DNA of 64,000 nt from Tanypteryx hageni. Its lineage: Eukaryota > Arthropoda > Insecta > Odonata > Petaluridae. Position numbers and translations under genes: made by a program. Below the pieces are notes generated by a model. The model did no database searches. It was not told where the DNA came from and saw nothing but the letters and a program-made list of their open reading frames with translations. Below are positions 46,823 through 57,240 of the stretch, one piece after another. The stretch is from the NCBI GenBank assembly GCA_028673005.1, contig CM054113.1:41606117-41670116 (forward strand). Direction: 5' to 3'. Numbering within the stretch: the stretch's first letter is position 1; each line of letters starts with the position of its first letter.

Positions 46823-47665
46823 GTCTAGTGCAGCGGTTCCCAAACTTTTCTTTTCGCGTACCACCGAAAACGTGGCAAAATTTCTTCGTACCACATAGTA
46901 AGTATGAACTTAAAAAATGTCCTTTACTAACGAAAGAGGCAATTTTCAAAATAATATAAGGTAGGCAGATAAAATGGGTAGTACTGAAAAATTATTTATT
47001 TTCTCACATTTATCATACTTAAAATACAAAGAAAATCAGTCAATGTGATGGATAAGCTTGGATATATGTAGATAGCATTTTAATAAATGGTTCAATGTTA
47101 GTTAACTTCCAGCGAAGGTCCGGTTTGATGTTCATTCTTGTTCGATTTTTGTTTTTAATTACCAACAGTAGAAAACCCCGTTTCACATAGGTAAGTCGTG
47201 CAGAATGGGATTAGAATTTTCAACGCATTGTCAGAAAGAGTGGGATATTTAGCTCATCTCCTTAACCAAAATTCTTCGAGTTTGTAGATGCTAAATCAAA
47301 ATTGTAGTCCTCCATCACAAGCCAAATCAATCAGCTGGTCTTTTTCCCTCACGTTCATATTTTCAGGAATGGAATTAATTGAAACAAACGAGTTTCTCGC
47401 CTAATTTAGTTCAGAATAATGTTGTTTAAAATAGCAACGTGGAATCGCAAACAGACGAGTAACGATACGTCGGCATTTGACTGTGAGCCATGAGCGGCGC
47501 AGCGGACGCGTCCGGACGGTGCGGGTAATAGTCCGTCCCTCTCTGTGGTCACTCGTTGTGCAGTTCCATGGGTGAATGCTGACACTAAACTCGCGTACCA
47601 CTGGCAGAATCTTCGCGTACCACTGGTGGTACGCGTACCATAGTTTGGGAATCGCTTGTCTAGTG
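46823..47665 (-). mobile_element. hAT transposon copy with perfect 8-bp target duplication
   Basis: GTCTAGTG occurs directly before (46823-46830) and after (47658-47665) the element, a perfect 8-bp target-site duplication as expected for hAT. The left end CAGCGGTTCCCAAAC and the right end GTTTGGGAATCGCTT are inverted repeats with two mismatches. The subterminal phrase CGCGTACCAC is repeated at both ends, three times on the right. A broken transposase C-terminus lies on the minus strand (47040-47370). At 827 bp it is an internally deleted derivative, but both ends and the duplication are intact. Confidence 0.88.
47040..47370 (-). pseudogene. hAT transposase C-terminal remnant
   Basis: On the minus strand, 47247 down to 47161 reads YPTLSDNALKILIPF then CTTYLCETGFSTV, the 'CE.GFS' core of the hAT dimerisation domain in ZBED5/SCAND3-like transposases. 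A one-base shift then gives IKNKNRTRMNIKPDLRWKL, the usual continuation, ending at a stop at 47040-47042. Upstream, REKDQLIDLACDGGL and LEEFWLRR can be read with stops between. Catalytic residues, zinc finger and N-terminal half are absent. It is a different subfamily member from the copy at 42303-43066, which has a much altered core. Confidence 0.78.
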
Positions 47666-48035
47666 TGTTCCCTATTAAAGGCATTAAAGCGATGCTGTTA
47701 TAATAAGGATTACCAATTTCCATTGAAAAGCATTGTCCTGGTTGCTATGGTAGCTGAAGTTCTTTATTGTTGAGCATATGCTTTTTTCCGATTTAATCAT
47801 TCATCAATTCGGCACCGATTTGAATTTAATCTTCGAAAATAGCAAACCTCATTCTTTTAGCTATAGAACTGTTTTTGTTCAGAGATACTATCTTAATTAT
47901 AACTAATTTAAAAATGCAAATTTAAGAAACTCTGCCAAGATTTCCATGTTATTCTTATGGAGTATCGAAATGGAATATTGGGGTCAAAAATGCCCCACTA
48001 AAAAGGAAAAATTTGGAATTATTGACCTTAGGTTT

Positions 48036-48037
<2 letters not shown>
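47666..48037. other. AT-rich non-coding, nothing recognised
   Basis: No notable structure before the (AT)n run. Confidence 0.5.

Positions 48038-48119
<82 letters not shown>
48038..48119. repeat. (AT)n microsatellite
   Basis: About 40 AT units, the longest AT run in the window together with 53401-53477. Both strands give isoleucine-tyrosine repeat translations that are artefacts. Confidence 0.97.
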
Positions 48120-48122
<3 letters not shown>

Positions 48123-48153
48123 CTATATCCTCCTCCGTAAGAAGCAGCTTTTC

Positions 48154-48300
48154 GCAAATCCCGAAATGCGGGCACATCTATATATGCCCAGGTATTCTGG
48201 GCAAATCCCGAAATATCATTAGAAAATTCACTTTTTCAGGATTTGTCTGAGCAACTCGCGATGTGCCCAAATAGATTTGGGCAAACCTAGATGTGGCGGG
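48154..48300. repeat. GCAAATCCCGAAAT repeat cluster with short hairpin
   Basis: GCAAATCCCGAAAT occurs at 48154-48167 and 48201-48214 (47 apart), with degenerate forms GCAACTCGCGATGTG and GCAAACCTAGATGTG further on. TGCCCAG (48185-48191) and CTGGGCA (48197-48203) form a 7-bp hairpin. A related GGGCATACCTAGATCTG lies at about 51625, on the other side of the LINE. Confidence 0.55.
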
Positions 48301-48601
48301 GCTCACATCCTATATCCGTCCCAAATTTGTTCCGGATTTCAGTGTTATGTTTTGGTATTTCAAACATCTTTTTCGGTACATTTAATTACCGGTTTTGTTA
48401 ATTGCAATGAATTACACAGCAGTTCTCACAATCTTCAGTTCGTATTAACTCATTTAAAGATAAAACTCGATCTATCAAATACGAATTAATATAAGGATAG
48501 AGTTGCTAATCAAACTAACCAAACCAAACGAAAGTCAACCCAGAATCCACCGGAATGGGACAGTTAGGCACGGGACAATACGGCGCCGGGGACGAATCGG
48601 C

Positions 48602-48787
48602 ACCCCAGTTTGGGTTAAGTGATTGGGGGTTCGGTTGGTTACATTTTCCTCTCCTGGGTTTGGTTAAATGGTTGGGGGTTTGTTTCATTACATTACTTCT
48701 CCCGGATTGGGTTGTGTTTGCAGGTTTGGTTCGCTCCATTTTTCTCCACCGGGTTGGGTTAAGTGGGTTGGGGGAAGTTCCTTTATG
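48602..48787. repeat. Degenerate tandem repeat, about 48 bp, four units
   Basis: Anchor GGGTTAAGTG-type blocks recur at about 48612, 48661, 48709 and 48756, each followed by a G/T-rich stretch and a YTCY-rich joint. Spacings are about 49, 48 and 47. The minus strand translates to asparagine/proline-rich repeats. It lies directly upstream of the LINE fragment and may or may not belong to it. Confidence 0.7.
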
Positions 48788-48850
48788 TTTAACTTTTTTC
48801 GCGTTTTAATTTCAAAGTTGTTCTTAAAATACTGATGTTTAACTGAAATA

Positions 48851-49810
48851 TTACCGTATCGATATTTAGTCAGAATAGCCAAATTCTGGACTGGACTGAA
48901 ATTAAATGCTAAACCAAAGAACATGCTAGTCATCCAACCGACGACCATGACGATGGGGAAGTGGAGGAATTGTATGAGAGAATAAGTGCCATACTGGACC
49001 AGGAAGAAAAGGGATGCTGTAAAATATTGATGGGAGACTGGAATGCGAGTGTGGGAGAGGGACGAGCCGATGGAGTTGTGGGGCAGTTCGGGCTGGGACA
49101 GAGAAACGAAAGGGGAGACAGACTTATCGAGTTCTGCAAGGAGAGGAACATGATAATAACTAACACCTGGTATAAGAATCTTAAGAGAAGGCAATATACA
49201 TGGAAATCGCCAGGCGACATGTATAGGAAACAGATAGACTATATATTGGTAGAAGGAAGGTATAAGAACGGAGTGAAAAGAGTGTGTGGGCTCCCAGAAG
49301 CAGACATAGCAAGCGACCACGTGCTGCTAATGGTGGAAATGAAGATCAAAATGAAAAGAGTTAGAAAAGCAAAGATGGCTAAGAAATGGAATCTAGAGAA
49401 ACTGAAAGAAAGGCAGAAAGAGGAAATCGGTTATGATATGGCAAACCAGATGAATAGAGGAAATACACAGAATGAAGGAGTAGAGGAAAAATGGAAGAGA
49501 ATTAAGAATGGAATAGTAAATGTGGCGGAAAGGGAAATAGGATACAGGAAAGGCAAGAGAGCTAAGAAACCCTGGGTAACAGGGGAAATGATAGCAATGA
49601 TGGAGGAGAGAAGGAGATACAAGAATGTAAACACAGAGGAGGGGAGAAGGAACTACAGGCGGTTGAACAATGAACTGAGGAGGGAGACGGAAAGGGCGAA
49701 GGAAAAGTGGTTGGAGGAGGAGTCCAAGGAGATACAAGAGCTCGAGAAGAGAGGAAGATTCAACCTAGCGTATCAGAAGGTCAGAAGTATTACTTGGGAT
49801 GGACAGAGAT
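48851..49810 (+). pseudogene. LINE endonuclease domain, frameshifted
   Basis: The domain nicks target DNA to prime reverse transcription. From 48851 one frame reads RYLVRIAKFW and KPKNMLVIQ, then the frame changes at about 48934 to PTDDHDDGEVEELYERI, where a VYMPT-like stretch would be expected, so a small deletion is likely. The second frame (49836 stop) contains GDWN (49033-49044), YTW at 49195, QIDYIL and SDH (49312-49320), the conserved metal-binding and catalytic motifs of AP-like endonucleases. A lysine/arginine/glutamate-rich linker follows. Near 49800 the frame shifts again, so the tail RSGGGGSKN before the stop is out-of-frame. The first 90 or so residues of the domain are missing. 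Confidence 0.8.
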
Positions 49811-51493
49811 CTGGAGGAGGAGGCTCAAAAAATTGAGAGCAAGGATGGTAGGATACTGAAGGAGGAAAGGGAGGTTACGTGCAGGTAGAAAGAATACATG
49901 GAGGAGTTGTATAAGACGAAGGAAAAGCCGGCAGAGCTGGAAATTGAGGAAGAAGGGGAAGTGGATAGGGAGGAGATGGGGGAGGCAATACTGAGGAAGG
50001 AAGTAGTGGCAGCTATGAAGGAAATGAGGGAGGGAAAGGCGGCAGGAGTAGACGGGATACCTGTGGAACTGTTCAAGTGTCTGCAAGACGAAGGCATTGA
50101 AGAGGTGACAAACTTGTGCAATGCAATATATGAGAATGGGGAGTGGCCGGAGGAGTTCGTCAGAATGGAAATGATACCACTACCTAAAAGGAAAGGGGCA
50201 AAGAAGTGCGGGGAGCATAGAACTATTAGTCTAATAGCTCACGCGCCCAAGATAATGTTGAGAGAGATGAATAGAAGGTTGACGAGGGTAATGGAAGAGA
50301 ATGTAGCAGAAGAACAATTTGGATTTAGGAAAGGAATGGGTACGAGGGATGACATAGGGGTGGTAAGGACGATTGAAGAAAGGTATTTAGAACGGGACAA
50401 GGGTATCAGTCTGTGCTTTGTGGACTTGGAAAAGGCTTTCGACTGTGTGAGGTGGGAAAGAATTATGGAAATATTGAGGGAGAAGAAAGTAGATTGGAGA
50501 GACAGAAGGTTGATATTGAATCTATACATGAGACAGGAGGCGGCCATGAAGATAGGGGAAAGCAGGACGGAGTGGCTGGAGATTGGGAAAGGAGTTAGAC
50601 AGGACTGCTGTTTGACACTAACCCTGTTTAACATCTATACTGAAGAAATGATAAAGGGGTGTTGGGAGACGAGCACAGGAGTAAGCGTTGGAGGAAGAAT
50701 TACATCGTCAATTAGGTTTGCTGACGACATGATACTGTTTGCTGAGAGGACGGAAGACTTGAGGCAGATGCTACAGAATCTGGTGAGCGTGGAAAACAGA
50801 TATGGGTTGAGAATAATAGGAAAGAAAACGAAAGTAATGAGAATAGGGGGCGAGGAAAGTATGGAAGTGCAGGTGAGGGGGGAGAGCATAGAGCAGGTGG
50901 AACAGTACAGGTATCTTGGTACGTTGTTGACAGAGGACTGGAAATGTGAGAAGGAAATTAAAATGAGAATAGGTTTGGCAAAGAAAGCGTTCAATAGAAA
51001 AAGGAAGCTATCTAACAGCAAGATGGATTTGGGATTGAGGAAGAGATTGGTAAAGTGTTATGTTTGGAGTGTGATGCTATATGGGTCGGAGACATGGACA
51101 TTGAAGAAGAGAGACAGGGAGAGGGAGGAGGCATTTGAAATGTGGGTGTGGAGGAGGATGCTGAAGGTTAAATGGACTGACAGGATTACAAATGTGGAAG
51201 TGCTAAGAAGAGTAGAAGAGGAAAGGAATTTGATGGACACGATAGTGATTAGGAAAAAGAAATTGATAGGACATGTTTTGAGAACAGAGGGATTACTGAA
51301 GGATGTTATCGAAGGAACGGTGGAAGGAAGAAAGAAAAGAGGAAGAAGAAGAATTAAAATGTTGGATATTCTAAGGGAGGGAGGAGGGTATGGGGAGATG
51401 AAGAGAAGGGCACAGGATAGAAAAAGGTGGAGGAGGAGCACCAGAACCTGCAGATATGCAGAACACTATTTATTATATAGCCAAATTTACTAA
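49808..51493 (+). pseudogene. LINE reverse transcriptase, nearly full but broken
   Basis: The reading frame runs from 49808, passes a TAG at 49886-49888 where family members have tryptophan, and from the ATG at 49898 stays open for 531 codons. Counting from that ATG: KAAGVDGIPVELFK (47-60), EHRTISLIAHAPKIM (106-120), QFGFRKGMGT (140-149), FVDLEKAFD (174-182) with the first catalytic aspartate at 176, GVRQDCCLTLTLFNIY (232-247), FADD (274-277) with the catalytic pair, then YRYLGTLLTEDW (337-348), LYGSETWTLKK (394-404) and HVLR (459-462). In the usual GVRQGC-LSP motif the glycine, serine and proline are replaced, a sign of decay. The catalytic aspartates remain. Confidence 0.88.
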
Positions 51494-52090
51494 ATAGTTG
51501 TAATAAATTTTTATTATCACATTATTCCCGTCAAATCATGTAGTTACTATGTAGAGCGAGCCGAGCCAAATCGTCCCGAGGCGACATGTCCTTTACCCGT
51601 ATCTACTATACACTTTGAGATTTGCCCGGGCATACCTAGATCTGCCCAAGCACCTGTGTTAGAAATTAATAGTATTAATTTTTAAGGGGATACAACGTTT
51701 GACTGACTGATTTCATTGAGATACGCAACTAATAAAGTTCGGGAAACTGAGTAATCATCAATGAAAGTTATTCTCGTGCCTGAAAGTATCCTGAAAGATA
51801 CGCAAACTCTTACCATGAAGCGAAACGCGTAATGCATAACTTCACGGGTCTACCAGAATCAGAAGGGTCGGGGACTGCGTGACTGGACATTTCGTTTTTA
51901 TCTTTCGGTAAAAACCTTTATACGCATAATTAGGGTTCAATTCCCGGTCATAGCAGACTTTTTTCTCGTTTCAAAATTATTATGAATAGAATTAAAATAT
52001 ACGGTCTTTCTTGCGTAAAATAAGCCATTTCCAGTGATTATAAGTTAATGTTTAGGTATATTATATCCAGATCAGTGAAGGGCTGCATGG
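51494..52090. other. AT-rich non-coding with SINE-like B-box
   Basis: GGGTTCAATTCCCGG at about 51927-51941 has a B-box-like core with a GGG/CCC stem, and could be the head of a decayed tRNA-derived SINE. No A-box or tail is convincing. Nothing else recognised. Confidence 0.4.
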
Positions 52091-52150
52091 CATTTTAGGG
52101 GATTCTCCACACCTTTGCCCATGCATTCTTATAGAAATAGTATTTTGTTG

Positions 52151-52162
52151 ACCCCATGGGGT
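52151..52162. repeat. 12-bp perfect palindrome
   Basis: ACCCCATGGGGT reads the same on both strands. It lies in a short GC-balanced stretch of unknown origin. Confidence 0.7.
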
Positions 52163-52257
52163 ATAAGAGACCCCAAGGTCTGCAAACCTAGACCAAGTTC
52201 TTCCTTTGGTCCATGAAACTCTTGAATTCGATAGCTTCAACGGTGAAAAACGTATAA

Positions 52258-52375
52258 ATAACATACATACATACATACATACATACATACACGCATACAT
52301 GCACACACACACACTAAAATATTTTTAAGACTAGCTGAAACACCCGGCTTCGCTCGGGAAAGTTTTCGTTGAAAC
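52258..52375 (-). repeat. (CATA)n with RTE/SINE-like 3' end
   Basis: A (CATA)n run (about 52260-52290) leads through a CA-rich stretch to GACTAGCTGAAACACCCGGC and TTCGCTCGGG. On the minus strand, 'CCCGAGCGAAGCCGGG...AGCTAGT' resembles a conserved end of common insect short repeats. Short-repeat tail and conserved block together suggest a small retroelement on the minus strand. Confidence 0.4.
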
Positions 52376-53199
52376 AGTGCACGATTTTTATTATTTATTA
52401 TTTTTATTGATATATCACCTGCCATATTACAATAAAAATAATACAATAAATTTTTAAATTTACTTATTTTGCTATTGGGCACTCCAAGTTTACCATACGT
52501 TCCCCATTCCTTAATTACGCAAGCGATGTTTACATTAACATTTACTATTTTATATATTGTATTGTAAAGTTTTCCATTAATATAATTACGCATTAACGTT
52601 ATACATAATATTCACATAGATAGATGCACCGAAACCTTTAAAGCACCAATAAAATTATGTGGATTATGTCAATACTATTAGCCAATCTAGAAGGGCTAGA
52701 AATCTGGAATACGGCATGTTGGTAGGTCGAGTGACGCAACCGACGAGAAAAATCGAAAATCACAAAAAAGGTTATATTTAAGGGGTCTTTTTAACCACAA
52801 TGTTCCATTTCAATATCCCATAAGAAAAGCATGGGATTCGGAGAAAAGCTTTCTAAAAGTGCATTTTAAAATTACTTAAAATTGGGATACGAATTCGAGA
52901 AAACAGTTGTCTATCTGAAAGAACGGAGTTCTAAATTTTTGAAGGCAGATTTCAAATACGTACCGAACTAGCGTAAATAGCTGCTTCTAATCGGAAAATA
53001 TTGAATTTTTTCCTCTTTTCAACAATGAAAATCTTTAAATGCTATGGCAACGACCTCAATACTTTTAAAGGAATCTGATATTATACGTTACGATTGCAGT
53101 GATTTAATGCTTTTAATGGAAATTAAAGTCGTCATAACGAATTACAGTGGAACTTCCATAACTAGAATCTCAAGGAAAAGTAATAATTATTCGAGCAAG

Positions 53200-53203
<4 letters not shown>
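52376..53203. other. AT-rich non-coding, nothing recognised
   Basis: Short open frames only. Confidence 0.5.

Positions 53204-53231
<28 letters not shown>
53204..53231. repeat. (CT)n microsatellite
   Basis: CT run of about 14 units directly abutting the repeat copy B. Confidence 0.95.
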
Positions 53232-53234
<3 letters not shown>

Positions 53235-53235
53235 G

Positions 53236-53398
53236 CTGAAGAAGGAGTAGTTCCGAAAGCTTTACGTTTGTGATGTTTCTGTGTTTTTGTGTTATTTTAC
53301 GTGTGTCGCTTCGACATCCCCGGGGCATATCGCCAACCTGAAGTCGTCTGATTGGTGAGTGCTCACTGGGTTTCCTCATCCCAACACCTTGTTGACAT
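53236..53398 (+). mobile_element. Microsatellite-flanked repeat, copy B
   Basis: Begins CTGAAGAAGGAGTAGTTCCG then AAAGCTTTACG. CTGAAGA (53236-53242), a stem of GGAG with TTCC (53244-53247 and 53251-53254) and GAAA (53255-53258) give a hammerhead-like order, with one extra A before the stem. GTAG (53232-53235) can pair with TTAC (53262-53265) as a stem I, one base out of the ideal register. Later blocks ACGTGTGTCGCTTCGAC, CACTGGGTTTCC and AACACCTTGTTG match the copy at 21711-21850. The copy is exactly framed by (CT)n and (AT)n runs. Confidence 0.52.

Positions 53399-53400
<2 letters not shown>

Positions 53401-53477
<77 letters not shown>
53401..53477. repeat. (AT)n microsatellite
   Basis: About 38 AT units, starting directly after the end of repeat copy B. 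Confidence 0.97.
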
Positions 53478-53480
<3 letters not shown>

Positions 53481-54879
53481 TCGTATCAACTAAGAAGCGC
53501 CAGTGTGTTTATTGCTAAAAATCGATAATAATGACAGAAAGGAGTACAATGTCTGTATTTAAGGGTGGGATATAAATTTAACGCGCCTTAGATTTCCAGT
53601 ACTCATTTAATATGTTGAACATAATAAGCTAAAATAATTGAGACATGCAGAGATTAAAAATGGAAGGATACGGCAACTTGGATTAGGAATCTGAAATCAT
53701 TCTGTACACTCTCATTCTTCTCTCCTTGGCATATTATTAAGTTGTTATTTATAAATCGATGGATGCTATCAAACTAATCGCGAAAGATTATAACTCATAG
53801 AGAGAAGGCGAAGATATACAATTACTAAATGAACTGTAAAATATCCGTATTTTCTCAGACATAACCCTGGGATATACTTCTACAGTTAAATTAACAAAGA
53901 ATTTTTCCTCGAGGACGACTTCGTGATGCACCTTTGCACCTCGCTGCTTTTCCCTTTGCAAAAAACTATTCCGTATCGTCATAAAACCTTTGTTGGTAGT
54001 TTACAGCCTCCCTTTTGGGAAATGAACTGCCCATTCTATTTCCTCCTCTTCTATTTTCTTTATTGATGTGTAGCCTTCATATCTCTGCCTGAATTTTCCC
54101 GTGCAACTCAAACGCACTGCTTCCGCTTTACGATCAACCATGACCAACTATTCTTCATGGCCAATTTCAGTAGACAAAGTAATGTTGACTAAAAGAGGGT
54201 AAAAATTTGTTTTTCCAGCAAGTGACGAATAAAATACGTCCTCATCCAACCGGTAGCATTTTCAACGTTTAAATGCAACTTAAATTTTTTTGCGATAAAA
54301 AACAATTATGAAACTTTAAAAAACGACAAACTACATAATAAACGAGATCTTGAAAAAATGTCTAAAAATATTTTTTACAACAGCTATGAAGAGGTTAGGA
54401 AAATAACCTTTAGGTGTCTATTGGAGCTACTTAATTTATCGTATGTATTCTATACAAAATGGTAGCTCGATAAATCTTTTTTATCAAAACAAAACTTGGA
54501 CAACATATTTATTCACTAGTGTAGATATTAATGCCATTTGAAAGTACACGCAAAATCCTTCCGAACTCTTAATTTCCACTCTATAGTACAATTTCTTATC
54601 TCCGGCGCAAAAGAGGGCACGGAACCCGCACCTACTGCAAACATCCATTATGCACATTGACGCCGGCAACCAATAAACCCGCACATATAAACGCGTCCGA
54701 AGCATTGTGTGTTTCACTACATTCATTCCTCCTTCATTCGTATCCACAACGCGCAAAACGTGCCTTACATTGAGAATGCTACCCAACGCCGACACTCCTA
54801 TCTTCCCTTTTGAAAAGTGGACCACTGGGCACGCTTTTCCGGACCACGAAGTCCGGAGCAAAAGCTGAAGTGCCGGAAA
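53478..54879. other. Non-coding, nothing recognised
   Basis: A 125-codon minus-strand frame at 54484-54861 lies in somewhat more balanced sequence but shows no recognisable domain. Confidence 0.45.
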
Positions 54880-55330
54880 AAAGGGAGGGCTTTGTTTGCA
54901 CCAGGAAGGCGAGAGAGGCTGGAAGAAGGAAGACGTGTGGAGGGAAAGGGTAGGGGGGCAGAAGACAGCTTGGGAAAGGATGGGGAGGTAGATTCTACCA
55001 GAGGTTGCTCTCTATAAGAAGGAATAGAAATAAGGTGTCGGTACCTTCCCCTCTCCCACCCAGATAGACCTCACGCGCGCCTCTCCATCATGCCCCCACT
55101 CTCTTTTCCTCTCCAAAAAATAAAATAAAAATCTCTCTCACTCTCTCTATACCCTTCGATTTTCACCACACGTTTTCCTCTGCTTGTGAAAAGGGTGAAG
55201 ATCACACTTTCCTGAGGCATTTCCAGGATCAGCTCCGTCTTTTCCACCTCCCCCTCCTACGCCGCCTCCTCCCCTTCCATCCTCCCTTCCGTCCCCTCCG
55301 ATTCCTTTCCGACTGACCTCTCTCTCTTAA
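54880..55330. repeat. Purine tract followed by pyrimidine tract
   Basis: A and G rich at about 54880-54990, then C and T rich at 55040-55330 with a (CT)n near 55130. Frames within are low complexity. Confidence 0.65.
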
Positions 55331-56821
55331 CAGATATTCTCGCACGCTGCACACCAAAAGTAATTCCTTTCTGTTTTCCAAAGACGTCCTCCTTTTTACG
55401 TGAAAGAGGAAGGTTTCTTTTTATTATTATACGCCAATGGAGTGGCGTTTTATTTTCTTTGTTTCCTCTCGTCTGCTCGCTCTCTCTCAAAGCGGTTTAG
55501 ATGTGACTGGTCTGGGTTTTGATTTGGAAGTTAATTCGATTGTCACGCGAGTGTGTGTGTGTACGTACGAATATATGTGCGGAGCTATTGCGCCTCAGCG
55601 TTATTTTTTTCTCCTTCTTCCCGACCGGCTGGAATCAAGAAGTGATTGATTTTGCGGAAGTCGGCACGTAACTTTTTTTAAGCCGAGTAAAAGATACAAA
55701 TGAATCGTGCATGGTATAACCTAAAAAACTATTTTGGACAGATGAAAAGGCACATTTTGTCTAATATAAAAATTTCAAAATTCGTTATCCACCCAAAATA
55801 GCTGTCTAGTTCAACATAACTCCTATTCCTTCTGTAAAAAATACTCGTTAAGAGGTAGCAATTTCAGTGTATTAACTGTGTATTACGAGATTTGCTCTTA
55901 AATTGCTCTATTTTAATTTCTACGGGTTTTTTAATTAAAAAATTGAACTATTTGTATGAATCCGTAAAATTATATTAAAAATTATATGTTATGAAGACAT
56001 TTTAAGCAAATTAACTAAGGAAGAAAAATAATAAATATTGAGTATAAAGGAGAAAAAATAAAAGTAAGAACGTGGCTACAGGAAAAATTTCCATGGATAC
56101 GTTCAACTTAGCAGTAGCGAGACAATGCATTTTATATGAGTTAATCGAAAAACTTGAAAATGAAAAACTTTGAAATGAAATTTACGGAGACGATAAATGC
56201 GCCGTTTACAAAAACCAAAGACAATGCAAATACCGAAATAAATATGCATCATGAGAAAAGCCCTCAACCTTTTTTTATACATGGCGTACGAAACAGACGT
56301 GCCTAGAGGACCTTTTTATCAGGTCTCCGTTACGCTCCGCTGACCCAATAAAGTCTTAGTATCTACCTAGAGTAACAGTTTAAGCGCTCTGCCACGGAAG
56401 TCGCACCGAAAATCTAGAAGGGTATAAAAATTGCGCACGGCACTATCCCTTTTTTGTGACAAAGACGTTAAACGTGTGGAAGATTACCAGCCGTAAGCAT
56501 GTGTGTGTGTGCTATGCAGAGAGAGAGATAAAAATGTAACGCTGCGGACGAAAAAAATACAGAATACTTCCGGAGGGAGAGGTGAAATCGGCACCTTTAT
56601 CAAAAAAGACCACGATTTTTTTTCTTTTCTTCCTTGTTTCGCGTTGGAAAAGCGGCAAGACGGCACTTTCGCAAAACAAGTTAAGGGGCGAGTGAGTGGC
56701 CACGTATGCGACCTCGGTTACCGGGGTAAATTGGAGGCGAGTGGAGCCACATTGCCAGCGCCTTATAGCGGCGATCGTGCGAGACGATAAGGAGACCACG
56801 GGCTCGAAACCATCGCCATCC
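55331..56821. other. Non-coding, nothing firm
   Basis: AT-rich to about 56280. A tRNA-like head may exist on the minus strand at about 56330-56410 (GTGGCAGAGCGCTTAAAC resembles an A-box region) but no B-box follows. A short TG run lies at 56500. The GC-balanced stretch 56690-56810 is unrecognised. Confidence 0.4.
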
Positions 56822-56905
56822 CCCTCCCCCCAATGAGACCCCCTCCCCCAATGAGACCCCCTCCCCCAATGAGACCCCCCCCCCCCAATGAGACCCCCTC
56901 CCCAC
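56822..56905. repeat. 18-bp C-rich minisatellite
   Basis: CAATGAGACCCCCTCCCC-type units start at 56831, 56849, 56867 and 56886 (spacing 18, 18, 19). The units are nearly identical except for C-run length, which suggests recent slippage. Proline- or glycine-rich frames on both strands are by-products. Confidence 0.95.
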
Positions 56906-57059
56906 ACACACCCGTCCGACCAAGTCCTATCCCACTAGTACGCTCCCTGACTTTCCTCCCAGTGCGACACCCAACTCTGGTTGCAAACCAACAACCCTTC
57001 ATCAATCCAAATCCTTTTACCCAATATCCTCCTCTCCATTCGCTGGTCCTTGACTTGCG

Positions 57060-57240
57060 GAGAACGAAGGAGAATCCAAAAAAACGAGTCGCCCTCTCCT
57101 TTTCCCCTTCTATGCCCGTTTCTCTCTCTCTCGCCTCTCCACATTCATTCTATCTCACTCCTCTTCTTCACTTCAATCCCTCTGTTTCCACCTCTTCCCT
57201 TCCCTCTCCTCTTTACTTTCGCCTTGGTTTTACCAGGAGA
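57060..57240. repeat. Pyrimidine-rich tract
   Basis: Mostly C and T on the plus strand. Confidence 0.6.

Larger units (their letters stand above)
48835..51500 (+). mobile_element. RTE-like LINE, 5'-truncated and broken
   Basis: A single non-LTR retrotransposon with AP-type endonuclease, reverse transcriptase and a C-terminal segment, in that order, across three reading frames. The C-terminal LYGSETWTLKK and IRKKKLIGHVLR motifs are typical of RTE-related elements whose products are often annotated in arthropods as endonuclease-reverse transcriptase or craniofacial development protein 2-like. The copy starts inside the endonuclease, so it is 5'-truncated. Lesions are a frameshift with loss of a few residues near 48935, a frameshift near 49800 and a TAG at 49886. 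Sequence after 51493 is AT-rich with no clear tail or target duplication. Confidence 0.85.

Noticed and set aside
48688..49320. 210-codon minus-strand open frame
   Set aside because: Antisense to the LINE endonuclease and the 48-bp tandem array.
56831..56905. Proline-rich coding repeat
   Set aside because: The C-rich units translate to repeats on both strands and the frames have no supported start or neighbouring exons.
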